Shown in pieces: positions 28,083-38,613 of a DNA stretch of 64,000 nt. Where the stretch lies: the NCBI GenBank assembly GCA_029582265.1, contig CM055828.1, positions 9,027,902 to 9,091,901 of the forward strand. The letters run 5' to 3'. This DNA is from Zoroaster sp. YZ-2022 (taxonomy: Eukaryota; Echinodermata; Asteroidea; Forcipulatida; Zoroasteridae). The translations under genes were made by a program, and so were the position numbers. The notes below the pieces were generated by a model that did no database searches, had not been told where the DNA came from, and worked only from the letters and a program-made list of their open reading frames with translations. Every line of letters begins with the position of its first letter. Within the stretch, counting starts at the first letter, position 1.

Positions 28083-28649
28083 ACGTGTGGGGCAAAATTA
28101 TGCGACCAAACCATTCCGACGCGCCTTGGTCAAGGACAAGGCTAACTTTAAAAAGTTTAAGTGTAGGCTATAGGCCTACACTAACTTTATATTGCCTACA
28201 GCATTGTATGTCCTGGCCTATGTCTGGTTACAGCCAAACTTCCATACAAAATCTGTTTTATATTGCTTAGCAAAAATATTCGCTTAGTTTTTAGCAAAAT
28301 TCGGGTAGAATGTCGTATCTGGCTGCCACTATTTTTCATTAAATATAACCAATAATGTAATCTTACCTACCTTGTAAACTCCACAATTAGTGACCAACAC
28401 AGTCATTGTACATGCGTAGTGGCAACTATAATAGGATGCTTCTATTTTCTGAAGAGGAGGATTTTTTTAGAAGGGAAATCAAGTCCGAAAACCATCATAA
28501 AAGTGGATTTTAAACATAGTTTTCGCTTTCTGTACCACCAAAAATCGATAGAATGATTTTTTAACTGGTTAGTGGTTGCAATTTTTTTTTTTAAAGCCCT
28601 TAAAAAGTGGCGGCCAGATACGACATTCTTTCCCAAAATTCTGTGCTTA

Positions 28650-29000
28650 GCAGCTCTATTAACTCTTTCTAGACGGCGAGCCTCTTTAGAAGCCCGACGC
28701 GCACGCTACATAGGCCCGACGTCATCACCTGACAAAATTGTTGTGTTTTGACTTGTTTTGACAACAGAATACGCAACTAACCAATAAGAATTCGAGGTCA
28801 TGTACCTTCAATGCAAATAAGCTAATAAATATTGACTATTGATGACGTTTATGACTACGAGAACTGACGAAACACTCCGATCCGAGAGCTCAGATTGTGT
28901 CAAGTTTTTGTTTACGTTAATTATGCATGACCCTATGCGGTTTATCACACACGTTGAATTAAAAAATGGCGGCCTCCATGGAATTCACAACAAGATGCGA
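28650..29000. promoter_or_regulatory. Candidate promoter-like segment (CRE, CCAAT, YY1-like sites)
   Basis: A locally CpG-rich stretch holds GACGTCATC (28720s), CCAATAAG (28779) and AAAATGGCGGCC (28963). It lies 5' of CEP290 with no better promoter candidate nearby. No TATA box or mapped transcript supports it. An acidic open stretch on the plus strand (about 29030-29100, EVGSADEGDYADNVDF) follows but has no defined start. Confidence 0.2.
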
Positions 29001-29100
29001 AACACACGAAATTTTCATGGAATTATGAAGTGGGAAGTGCTGATGAAGGTGATTATGCTGACAATGTTGACTTTGAACACCCTGACAGTGACGGAAGTTT

Positions 29101-31048
29101 TTATTTTTAGGGAAAAAACGACCGTAAAAGCTGTTAATCTGAGGTCATATGTACCAAGTACAATACCGGTAGCGATATAGCGATACGGTATGTTGTATCA
29201 GTGTTGTAAATTATGATTTTTGTTACATAAACAGTGGGTTTCAAACCATTATGGGTAATTTTATTATGCCCTGACATATTCTAACATAAACAAACCACCT
29301 TTGTTTATTATACAATGCATATTTCCAATTCCTTGTAGATTTATTGATATTTATTCTACGGAACGATAAACATAAGTTTATATTTGGATGGCTGCAATGC
29401 ATTATGGGTATTTCCAACATGACCACTCAGTAAGTCATAGCCTTTATTTTGATACCGTCCTTACTCTCTTCTTTCAATTGGCAAAAGATGAAAAAAATAA
29501 TTAATAATTTCCACACTTGACCTTGATGTTTAGAATAGAGTATCAAATTACAGTATCAAATTACACTAATTACATTAATTCCGTCCACACATGTAAAATA
29601 ACTCCGGGTAGAAAAAGTTAAATTGGCCCCAGATCATAGACATAGATGTCAGAAAGATATGTCCGGAATGTGGGCATACCGTTACATTTAATGTAACTTA
29701 GTCTACTCTAGTCTCTTAGACTTAGGACGATTAAAGTTGAACTCAATTCCAGAATTCAAAAACACACAGGATAATGCTAGATATACAGTATTCCAATTTA
29801 CTATTTCTTCCTGTATCTAAAATAATTATAAGAACTTACTGTGATATATGATGACGTTTCTGATGATCGTTTTGACAATGTAAACGTTTGCTTCGCAATT
29901 TTTATTATTTTTATATAGTAAATATGGCGCGTCCCTCGCAACTGTCAAAGGTCACATAACAATAGAGGGCGTCTGTACAATTTTCGAGCTTCGAGCTTGT
30001 ACTTATTTGTCAAAACCGTGAACACATGAAATCAAATTTTGTTTAGATTAAAAACCAGATTGTCAACGAAATTTCCCCCAATGCCCCATACAAAGGGTAA
30101 GGTTATACTTTCAGGTGCCCCCCCCCCCACTGAGAATCCTAATTATAAGAATATCCATAACGTTTTCTCTCCTGTAGGCCCGACATCATCAAAATAATAC
30201 CTGTCTACACCAATGGACAGGGGGCCCTAGGTTGTATACTCACCATAACGGACACTGTCATGGCTGTTCAGTTCAACCAGTCATACCTGATTTAGGTCAA
30301 ACTTGTTTGGCAGACGGAACAAGATCGTACCTTTCAGGCGATCATTTTTCTTAAGTTAGTCCCGCCTGCTTGACATGATGGAGAATATCCCCTATTCCAG
30401 CAGGTTTCTAGATTCGCAATTTGTTGGGGCTAATATTGTTTTTCTTTAGATGTTCCATTATGAGGCAGATCCATCGCACATAAGTGGGCCTGTAATTTTT
30501 CAGACCAAAAGCCCGTTTCTATTTTAAAAAAAAGAAATAATTAAAAAAAATACTAGTCCCCAGGCCCATAGAACAAGTACCAATCACCCTGAAAAATCTG
30601 TCTTCAAAATATATACTGAATTGTCAGTGTTACATAAGCATACAGACAGGTGTAGTTGCCGAGTGCATTTTCACTCACCAGTGTAACAACTGAAATGGCA
30701 CAGACATAACCTTCTAGTCCATGATTTGTTTATATAAATGCTCCCAGCAGTTTTTTTAAAGCAGTATAATTACTATTTATGCCTACATTTAGAAAGAAAT
30801 TTACATGTTAAAATATGGCTAAAAGTACCGTAGTACGTAACACAAACATGACGTTATGTTATATGGTTGTATTGCATAACATGTTACCAGCAATTTATCT
30901 TAAAGCAGAAAACTATTCATGTGTATATTTTTAGAAATAAATATTAAATAAAATTTTCGAGAATTTTCCTTCAAAAAATAATGTTGTCACCTAAAATAAA
31001 GTAATTAAATCATTCTTTCTACAAGTATCATGACTCTGTTTTGCAGGG
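29101..31048. other. No gene seen between the promoter-like segment and the palindrome
   Basis: AT-rich sequence with a poly-C tract at about 30120. ATTATGGGTA occurs twice, near 29250 and 29400. No coding exon or RNA gene could be supported. Confidence 0.5.
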
Positions 31049-31349
31049 TAGTAGTATGTTAGATGGGGTTCCTGGCGCACCTACTTAAAAAACGATTTTT
31101 GGACAAATTCGCTGGGTAGTAGTAGGGAATTTTGACTAGGTTTTCATTAATTTTAAAAACGATTTCTAAAAAATGATTTTTATAAAACGATTTTCTCAAA
31201 AATCTCTGGGTAGTAGTAGGGCGTTTTTGTTAAAAAACCGTGATTTGTTTTGCTTTTCAAAAATGAAACTTCACTGATTTTTTGGGGGACTTTCCCTAAA
31301 TGTAAAGAGGTCTTCTGGGTCACTTGGGAACGTGTTAAAACATCAGGTG

Positions 31350-31432
31350 TGGTTGAGAACAATGACGATGATGGGAGGTTGAGAACAATGACGATGATGG
31401 GAGGTTGAGAACAATGACGATGATGGTGGTGG
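31350..31432. repeat. ~25-bp tandem repeat, three copies (left arm)
   Basis: GGTTGAGAACAATGACGATG followed by ATGGGA is repeated. The same array occurs inverted at about 43039-43122 in the right arm. Confidence 0.85.
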
Positions 31433-31582
31433 GTGAATAAAAATAGGAGGATGATGATGTTACGTGAGGTTGAGGATGATCGTGGGGGATGATGGAGGAT
31501 GGCGTTATGAAAGATTTATTTATCTAATAAAATATCTTTTTAAGAATTCGTGATCAAGATCGGTAATACAATTATGAAATGT

Positions 31583-31635
31583 AACACTTATAAAAATGAC
31601 AAACTGATTTAATATTATCTTGAGTAATTGCAAAG
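31583..31635 (+). promoter_or_regulatory. Duplicated TATA-type promoter cassette, small gene (left arm)
   Basis: AACACTTATAAAAATGACA, then TTTAATATTATCTTG, then CAAAG just before the ATG at 31636. The same module precedes the PolB gene, with the same 53-bp distance from AACAC to ATG. The TATAAAA lies about 45 bp before the ATG. Confidence 0.6.
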
Positions 31636-31992
31636 ATGACGACGAAAATAAATTTTTGGGCAAATACCGCGGCTCAATCAAAAGAGCACGTTGAGACAAA
31701 TAATATAACGATAGTACGAGCATCCGGCAGGAATGGTAAAGTGAATAAAAAAGATTATTTATTTAGCATTAGAAAACATTTAAACGCTTTACCGGTTGAA
31801 AAGATTATTCCATGCCAATGGCTTTTAGTAGGCAAAACAGACAAATGTTTAAAGGATAGCGTGTGTGGCGGAAATTTTTGTGGGGAACATAAACGTAAAC
31901 TTAAATGTGGAAAATCTATTTCTCTCGCGTGTTTGAAATGTGGTATGGGCACAAAAGCAAAAGCGCAAATATGTAGCAGATGTAAAGGCTAA
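31636..31992 (+). CDS. SAP-like / zinc-ribbon small protein (left arm)
   Basis: 118 aa, intact. The N-terminal ~50 residues (MTTKINFWANTAAQ, then VRASGRNGKVNKKDYLFSIR) resemble a short SAP-like helix-extended-helix module and are similar to the start of the PolB protein. The C-terminal half holds a Cys-rich cluster: C-x5-C-x3-C-x2-H, then C, then C-x2-C (CLKCGMG) and C-x2-C (CSRCKG). It is therefore probably a zinc-binding nucleic-acid-binding protein; the function is inferred. The right-arm copy differs at only two residues. It sits upstream of PolB on the same strand with a 74-bp gap. Confidence 0.7.
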   Translation: MTTKINFWANTAAQSKEHVETNNITIVRASGRNGKVNKKDYLFSIRKHLNALPVEKIIPCQWLLVGKTDKCLKDSVCGGNFCGEHKRKLKCGKSISLACLKCGMGTKAKAQICSRCKG

Positions 31993-32013
31993 CAAAATGA
32001 TTTAACTTTTTTT

Positions 32014-32066
32014 AACACTTATAAAAGTGACATAATAATTTAATATTATCTTGTTTAATAGTAAAG
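32014..32066 (+). promoter_or_regulatory. Duplicated TATA-type promoter cassette, PolB gene (left arm)
   Basis: AACACTTATAAAAGTGACA, TTTAATATTATCTTG and TAAAG precede the ATG at 32067. The layout and distance are identical to the cassette at 31583-31635. It occupies nearly all of the gap between the two genes. Confidence 0.6.
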
Positions 32067-35000
32067 ATGACAACGAAATATTTATCGAAATGGACATTAC
32101 CAGAATTGAAAGAGTTTGTACGCTCGCACGAGTCAATCGTGTTAGGTGAGGGTAAAATAAACAAACGTAGTTATTACGAAGCCGTGAAAAATTATATAAA
32201 AAGGCATAAACCGAAACCATTATCTAAATTAAGTTTAGTTGAATTGAGAGCACGTATAAATGTTGAAAATATAAATATTCCTAAACACGGCTCTGGGAAA
32301 AAAGGGCAATTGATTAAAAAAGACTACATTAACGCTATTAAAAGGTTTTACGGGCAAGAAGAAGAGTTGAGGTTTAAAACCCACCGATCGACGGTGGAAC
32401 TTATTTACGCGAACAAATAATGACGGTTCCGTTGAATCACAGCAAAGAAAAAGATTTAAACATATTTTGGGAGGCGGTAAAACCAAAGATTATCACCAAG
32501 TTGAATATAGACTTGAAAGATTTTAACTCATTCAAGTTTATGATTTACGTACGCATTAAATTACTCAAAGAAAAACTAGACGGTACGATCGATGAAGCTG
32601 AGCCAAATTTTCATAATAATAAGCAAATTGTTTTATTGAATTTGTACGATATCGAAAATGTATTAGATGACGTTTTTTCACAAATTCAAGAGGCTTTAGA
32701 AAAATATACGCGAGAAGGTAGCGGGTGGGTAATAGATCGTATCGTTGGAATGAACGTTAGAATTAGCAAGTATCGGCCTCTCAAAGGTGGTAGATTATGT
32801 AAGAAATAAAAAAGCGTGCATCAACGTAAAAAACAAAGACGACGATTGTTTGCGGTGGGCGATTCGCAGCGCTCTTTTTCCCGCGAAAAAGGATGGTGAT
32901 AGAACGAGTAAATACCCGATTGAAGACGGTTTAAATTTTAGTAATATCGACGCTCCCACACCCATCAATCAAATTAAGCGAGTAGAGAAACAAAACAATA
33001 TAGCGATAAACGTTTTTGGTTGTGAAGGAAAATCGATACTAGTTTACAAACTCAGCGATCAACCAACGAGGCTAGATCGCATAAATTTATTATTAATTCA
33101 CGCTGATGCGAAGAGACACATTTCAGAAGAAGAAAATGGTGTTAAATCTCACTATGTTTGGATTAAAGACGTTAATAAATTACTTTTTGACTAAACGAAC
33201 CACAAAGAACGTAAACATTTTTGCTTGAGATGTTTACAAGGTTTCTCAACAGAAGCGTTTCTCGAAAATCACGTAGAAATGTGTAAGGGAATTAACGACA
33301 GACCAACAAAATTGTTTTACCAATAAAGGGCAAAAACGACAAGTTAAAATGTATAAATTATCATAAAAAGATGAAAGTTCCTTTCGTTATATACGCTGAC
33401 TTTGAGAGCATTATTAAAAAGATTGTTGACGCTGACGCGAAGCGCGAAAACTCTACCAATACGCAAAAACTACAAGAACACGTCGTTTGCGGTTATTCGT
33501 ACGTTGTCGTAAAATGCGATGGGTTGACTAGTACCCCCTGTACGTACAGGGGAGAAGATGCGGCCAAACACTTTTTAACAGAATTAGAAAAAGAATCAAA
33601 ACAAATTAACGAAATATTTAAAAATCCTGTAAAGATTACGATGAAGGAAGAAGATGTAGAAGATTACAACTCTGCGTGTGAGTGTTGGATATGTGAAAGG
33701 CATTTCTTGAAAGTGACGCTTGCGCGGCGGAGCATGACACCAAGTTTGTAAAGACGAAAAGCGCGATAGGGTAAGAGATCATTGTCACGTTACCGGAAAA
33801 TATAGAGGCGCGGCGCACAAATGTTGTAATTTAAAACTGAGTTTAAAACCGGACAAAACTTTTATTCCAGTCGTGTTTCATAACTTGAGAGGTTACGACT
33901 CTCACCTCATTATGCAAGCCGCGGGCTGCAGTGAGAGAAATATAACGTGCATAGCAAACAATATCGAAAAGTACATTTCTTTTAATATCGGGCAATTACG
34001 ATTTATCGACAGCGCTCAATTTTTACCGGCTCCGCTTGACAAACTCGTTAAATCAAACAATTCTTTCCCGATCACAACCAAACTCGAACCCTCTCTTGAA
34101 AAATTTAATCTTATTAAAAGCAAGGGTATTTATCCTTACGAGTACATGGACTCTTTCGAGCGTTTCGAAGAAAAACAACTTCCTCTTATGGAATCTTTCT
34201 ATAGTAGTCTAAACGATAGCACCATTACTGAAGAACAATACAAACACGCAAAGAACGTTTTACAACGTGTTCGATTGTAAAAACTTGGGTGATTATCACG
34301 ATTTGTACGTGCGTACGGATACTTGCTTATTAGCGGACGTATTTGAAAACTTTCGCGTTACTTGTATACGAGAATACGGTTTAGATCCGGCCAATTATTA
34401 CACGAGTTCCGGGTTAAGTTGGGACGCTTTATTAAAACATTCAAAACAAACTTTAGATTTGTTTACAGATATTGACATGCATTTATTTATAGAGAGGGGT
34501 ATTAGAGGAGGAACGTGCATGGTGAGTAAAAGATACGTGAAAGCAAACAATAAATACTTGCCTGATTATGATAAATCAAAACCATCGAGTTACATTATGT
34601 ATTTAGACGCGAACAATTTATACGGCTACGCGATGAGTCAACCTTTACCGGCGGGTAATTTTAAGTGGATGAGTGAAAAACGAATTAACAAACTCGAGAA
34701 ACAAGGATTTAAAAACGATAAAGGATACATTTTAGAAGTCGATTTAGAATATCCAACTATTTTACACGATTCTCACAACGCGTTTCCACTCGCTCCAGAA
34801 TCATTAATAGTACCGAAAGAATGGATGAGCGACTATCAAAAAGGGTTGCTAACCGGCAAGCCGGCCCCAAACGTTGCAAAATTAGTTCCCAATTTATACG
34901 ACAAAAACAACTACGTGATTCATTATCGTAATTTACGATTGTATTTACAACTCGGTATGAAACTGACTAAAATTCATCGCGTTTTAGAATTTGATGAATC

Positions 35001-35880
35001 GTGTTGGATGAAATCGTACATCGATAAAAACACTCAACTCAGAAAAGAAGCGACGAGCGATTTTGAAAAAGATTTGTACAAACTCATGAATAATTCAGTT
35101 TTTGGGAAAACGATGGAAAATGTACGAAATCGCGTTAACGTGAATTTGAAGCGATTAAACGATGAAAAATCAGAAAATCAAATTAAAAGTCTCATCGCAA
35201 AACCAAATTTTGCAGAGGCGAGGATTTTTGATAATGAACTAGTAGCTATTCACATGCACAAGACAAAACTCGTTCTCAACCGCCCGGTTTACGTAGGAAT
35301 GAGCGTACTGGATTTATCTAAGCATTTGATGTATGATTTCTATTACAACAATTTAAAGTTAAAATACGGCGAGAGGTGTAATTTGGTTTACACGGATACG
35401 GATAGTTTGTTGCTCGATATTCAAACAGAAGACGTGTATTACGATATGGAAAAAGACAAAGATTTATACGATTTTAGTAATTATAAACAACAACATTTTC
35501 TATTTTCTGAAGAAAATAAAAAGATAATAGGCAAAATGAAAGACGAGTGTGCGGGAACTTTAATAGATGAAGTTGTTTGTTTGAGACCAAAAATGTATTC
35601 GATACTTTTATCGAACGAAAAAGAAATAAGAAAAGCTAAAGGCGTTAAAAAACAAGTTTTAGAACAACAGATTAAACACAACCGTTATAAACAAGTTTTA
35701 TCTCAAAATCTTGTTCTTCATCACGATATGAGTTTTATTAAACACGAAAAACATAGATTATATACAACGCGAGTAAATAAAATATCGCTATCTCCTTTAG
35801 ACACAAAGAAACACATTTCAGAAGATGCCGGGATACATACTCTATCTTACGGTCATTACAGCCTTGCTGAGCGTAGCTAG
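32067..35880 (+). pseudogene. Protein-primed-type family B DNA polymerase, broken (left arm)
   Basis: A DNA_pol_B_2-type polymerase of about 1,270 codons before decay. Pieces in order: two SAP-like repeats (32067-32420); a domain with DDDCLRWAIRS and HYVWIKDVNKLL (32787-33194); exonuclease I motif YADFES (33371-33751); an HNH/endonuclease VII-like DHCHVTGKYRG segment; exonuclease II NLRGYDSHLI (33873-34280); then an intact 537-codon stretch (34267-35880) with exonuclease III YHDLYVRTD, motif A YLDANNLYGYAM, motif B NNSVFGKTMEN and motif C YTDTDSL. Damage relative to the right arm: frame change near 32400, a 17-bp deletion near 32790, TGA-to-TAA region nonsense at 33192-33194, 1-bp losses near 33310, 33698 and 33750, and a 1-bp gain near 34258. 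The C-terminus ends inside the first copy of the 81-bp duplication. Confidence 0.88.
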
Positions 35881-35997
35881 TCTTAGCAACTAACGATAAA
35901 TGTAGAGAGTTGGAAACATACTCTATCTTACGGTCATTACAGCCTTGCTGAGCGTAGCTAGTCTTAGCAACTAACGATAAATGTAGAGAGTTGGAAA
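35836..35997. repeat. 81-bp tandem duplication at the PolB 3' end (left arm)
   Basis: Two exact-looking copies of an 81-bp unit beginning CATACTCTATCTTACGGTCA. The PolB stop codon lies in the first copy. It is present identically in the right arm, so it predates the inverted duplication or was homogenised. Confidence 0.92.
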
Positions 35998-36359
35998 CAG
36001 CATTAATCTTTTGTGTTTGGCTAATGAAAACGATGTTTAGCTTCACCAAAAGCGTACGAACCAACGAGTCTAACGGGATTTTTTCTTGAAGGTGATTACG
36101 TTAACTGGCGAGGCTAAAGATGTTTAATAACAAACCAAATTCCCCTACTACTACCCCGCAAAACTGGTTAAAAAATGATGTTTCTAAACACTCTGGGGAG
36201 CGCGATGAAAAGCTTGATGATGACACTAAAGATGTTGAGAAAGAGTTCTTCTCTGCGCGAGTGTATTACCGCTATTAAATAATCACGTCTAATCAGTTTT
36301 CCAAATTTACCAGATGCAACGCTAATCTTAATATTATTTCTTAATGCAGCACAACAGGG

Positions 36360-36776
36360 CTAATTTTTAATCACGTTTGGACCTCAGCATTCAGATTTAA
36401 GAGTCCTGTTTCCATAACTCACATGTCTATGGAATCTCATGTTATTAAGGCTTTCGGCTCAGCGTTTTATTTTCTACATAACATTTGTCCAAAACATTGG
36501 TTCATGCTTTTATTTCTAGTCGTTTACCGGATAGCGTGTGTATAATTCTTGTTTTGCAACTGTCATTATTAGTTGATTTACATTGGCTTCCTGTTTGGTT
36601 TTAAGATTCTTCCAACAACTGCTCGTAGTTCTAACGGCAACACTCCTTTGAGCTACCGCACTAAAGTCACTTTAAGTGCTGTGCTTTTGAGTACGCTCTA
36701 CCGAACAATATTAAAAAAGCAGATATTTTTAAATCTTTGTTAAAAACTCATTTTATTGTACATGTACTGATTGCTG
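36360..36776 (+). pseudogene. LINE RT C-terminal relic at the inner end of the left arm
   Basis: Translated pieces in mixed frames, KTLVHAFISSR, VDLHWLPVWF and KADIFKSLLKTHF, match the C-terminal end of L2/CR1-type LINE proteins in order. The same relic is inverted at 37673-38089. It is part of the palindrome but not of a PolB element, so flanking DNA was duplicated together with it. Confidence 0.65.
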
Positions 36777-37672
36777 ATCGATTACTCCCTCTTACTTATC
36801 AATTACTGATCCATTACTCTCTCTTACTTCGCAATTGCTGATCGATTACTCTCCATTACTTAAACGGTTTAACAAGCAACCTATGAATGACCTACAGATG
36901 ACCTATAGATAACCTATGAGCAACCTATAGATGACCTATAAGCAACCTATGAGTAACCTGTGAATGACCTATGAGCAACCTGTAGATGACCTATAGAGTA
37001 ACCTATAGACGACCTATAGATGACCTATAGATGACCTATGAGCAACCTGTAGATGACCTATGAGTAACCTGTAGATGGCCTATAGATGACCTATGAATGA
37101 CCTATAGATAACCTATGAGCAACCTATAGATGACCTATGAGCAACCTATGAGCAACCTATGAGTAACCTGTGAATGACCTATGAGCAACCTGTAGATGAC
37201 CTATAGAGTAACCTATAGACGACCTATAGATGACCTATAGATGACCTGTGAGTAACCTATGGGTAATTGCTAAACGGTCTATAAGCAACCTACAAGCAGC
37301 CTGTGAGCAATTACTAACAACCTGTAGGTAACTGCTAAGTAACATACTAAACTTTACTACCCCTTTTGCTATATTATTGTTGTTAATATACCGGTACTCT
37401 TTCAGTTGCACAACTGTTTTAGTTGTTGTTATCATTATTACTATATATTTAAATAATATTTTTTACTTTTTTTTATCAATTTTTATTATCAAATGGCAAT
37501 CAAATTCAATACTAAAACAAAACAAAAAAGTGTATCTTGATTCTTTAGTCATTAATCTCTTTTAAATAGCTCGTTTTGGTTTTTCTAATAAATTTCTTTC
37601 TTTGTGCTTTACTACACAAGCAATTTATAACACAACATATCCTACACAAAAAAATAGCACAGTCCCTCTTCA
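36777..37672. other. Unique spacer at the palindrome centre
   Basis: Not shared between arms. It contains the 11-bp satellite listed next, a short run of ATTACTCTC(T/C)-type words (36780-36860), and AT-rich sequence (37340-37672). No ORF of note. Confidence 0.85.
36882..37335. repeat. 11-bp satellite (~40 copies) in the spacer
   Basis: Units such as GATGACCTATA, GAGCAACCTAT and GAGTAACCTGT are repeated. A ~210-bp block is itself duplicated (36908-37020 resembles 37113-37225). Confidence 0.93.
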
Positions 37673-38089
37673 CAGCAATCAGTACATGTACAATAAAATG
37701 AGTTTTTAACAAAGATTTAAAAATATCTGCTTTTTTAATATTGTTCGGTAGAGCGTACTCAAAAGCACAGCACTTAAAGTGACTTTAGTGCGGTAGCTCA
37801 AAGGAGTGTTGCCGTTAGAACTACGAGCAGTTGTTGGAAGAATCTTAAAACCAAACAGGAAGCCAATGTAAATCAACTAATAATGACAGTTGCAAAACAA
37901 GAATTATGCACACGCTATCCGGTAAACGACTAGAAATAAAAGCATGAACCAATGTTTTGGACAAATGTTATGTAGAAAATAAAACGCTGAGCCGAAAGCC
38001 TTAATAACATGAGATTCCATAGACATGTGAGTTATGGAAACAGGACTCTTAAATCTGAATGCTGAGGTCCAAACGTGATTAAAAATTAG
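37673..38089 (-). pseudogene. LINE RT C-terminal relic at the inner end of the right arm
   Basis: Inverse copy of 36360-36776, nearly identical. The match to the left arm stops at CAGCAATCAG (37673). Confidence 0.65.
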
Positions 38090-38451
38090 CCCTGTTGTGC
38101 TGCATTAAGAAATAATATTAAGATTAGCGTTGCATCTGGTAAATTTGGAAAACTGATTAGACGTGATTATTTAATAGCGGTAATACACTCGCGCAGAGAA
38201 GAACTCTTTCTCAACATCTTTAGTGTCATCATCAAGCTTTTCATCGCGCTCCCCAGAGTGTTTAGAAACATCATTTTTTAACCAGTTTTGCGGGGTAGTA
38301 GTAGGGGAATTTGGTTTGTTATTAAACATCTTTAGCCTCGCCAGTTAACGTAATCACCTTCAAGAAAAAATCCCGTTAGACTCGTTGGTTCGTACGCTTT
38401 TGGTGAAGCTAAACATCATTTTCATTAGCCAAACACAAAAGATTAATGCTG

Positions 38452-38613
38452 TTTCCAACTCTCTACATTTATCGTTAGTTGCTAAGACTAGCTACGCTCA
38501 GCAAGGCTGTAATGACCGTAAGATAGAGTATGTTTCCAACTCTCTACATTTATCGTTAGTTGCTAAGACTAGCTACGCTCAGCAAGGCTGTAATGACCGT
38601 AAGATAGAGTATG
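38452..38613. repeat. 81-bp tandem duplication at the PolB 3' end (right arm)
   Basis: Inverse counterpart of 35836-35997. The PolB stop lies at 38569. Confidence 0.92.

Larger units (their letters stand above)
31049..36776 (+). repeat. Left arm of the giant inverted repeat
   Basis: 5,728 bp, the mirror of 37673-43420. It contains GGGTAGTAGTA words at 31047, 31113 and 31208 and an inverted copy at about 36150, suggesting subterminal motifs. Coding parts are noticeably richer in CpG than the flanks. Confidence 0.95.

Noticed and set aside
32235..32486. Short antisense frames inside the arms, including those near 31755, 35481, 38768 and 42517
   Set aside because: Shadows of the PolB and small genes in other frames, mirrored in both arms.
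35738..36064. Minus-strand 108-codon frame in the left arm, and its mirror at 38385-38711
   Set aside because: It runs antisense through the PolB 3' end and the 81-bp duplication. The repeated peptide simply reflects that duplication.
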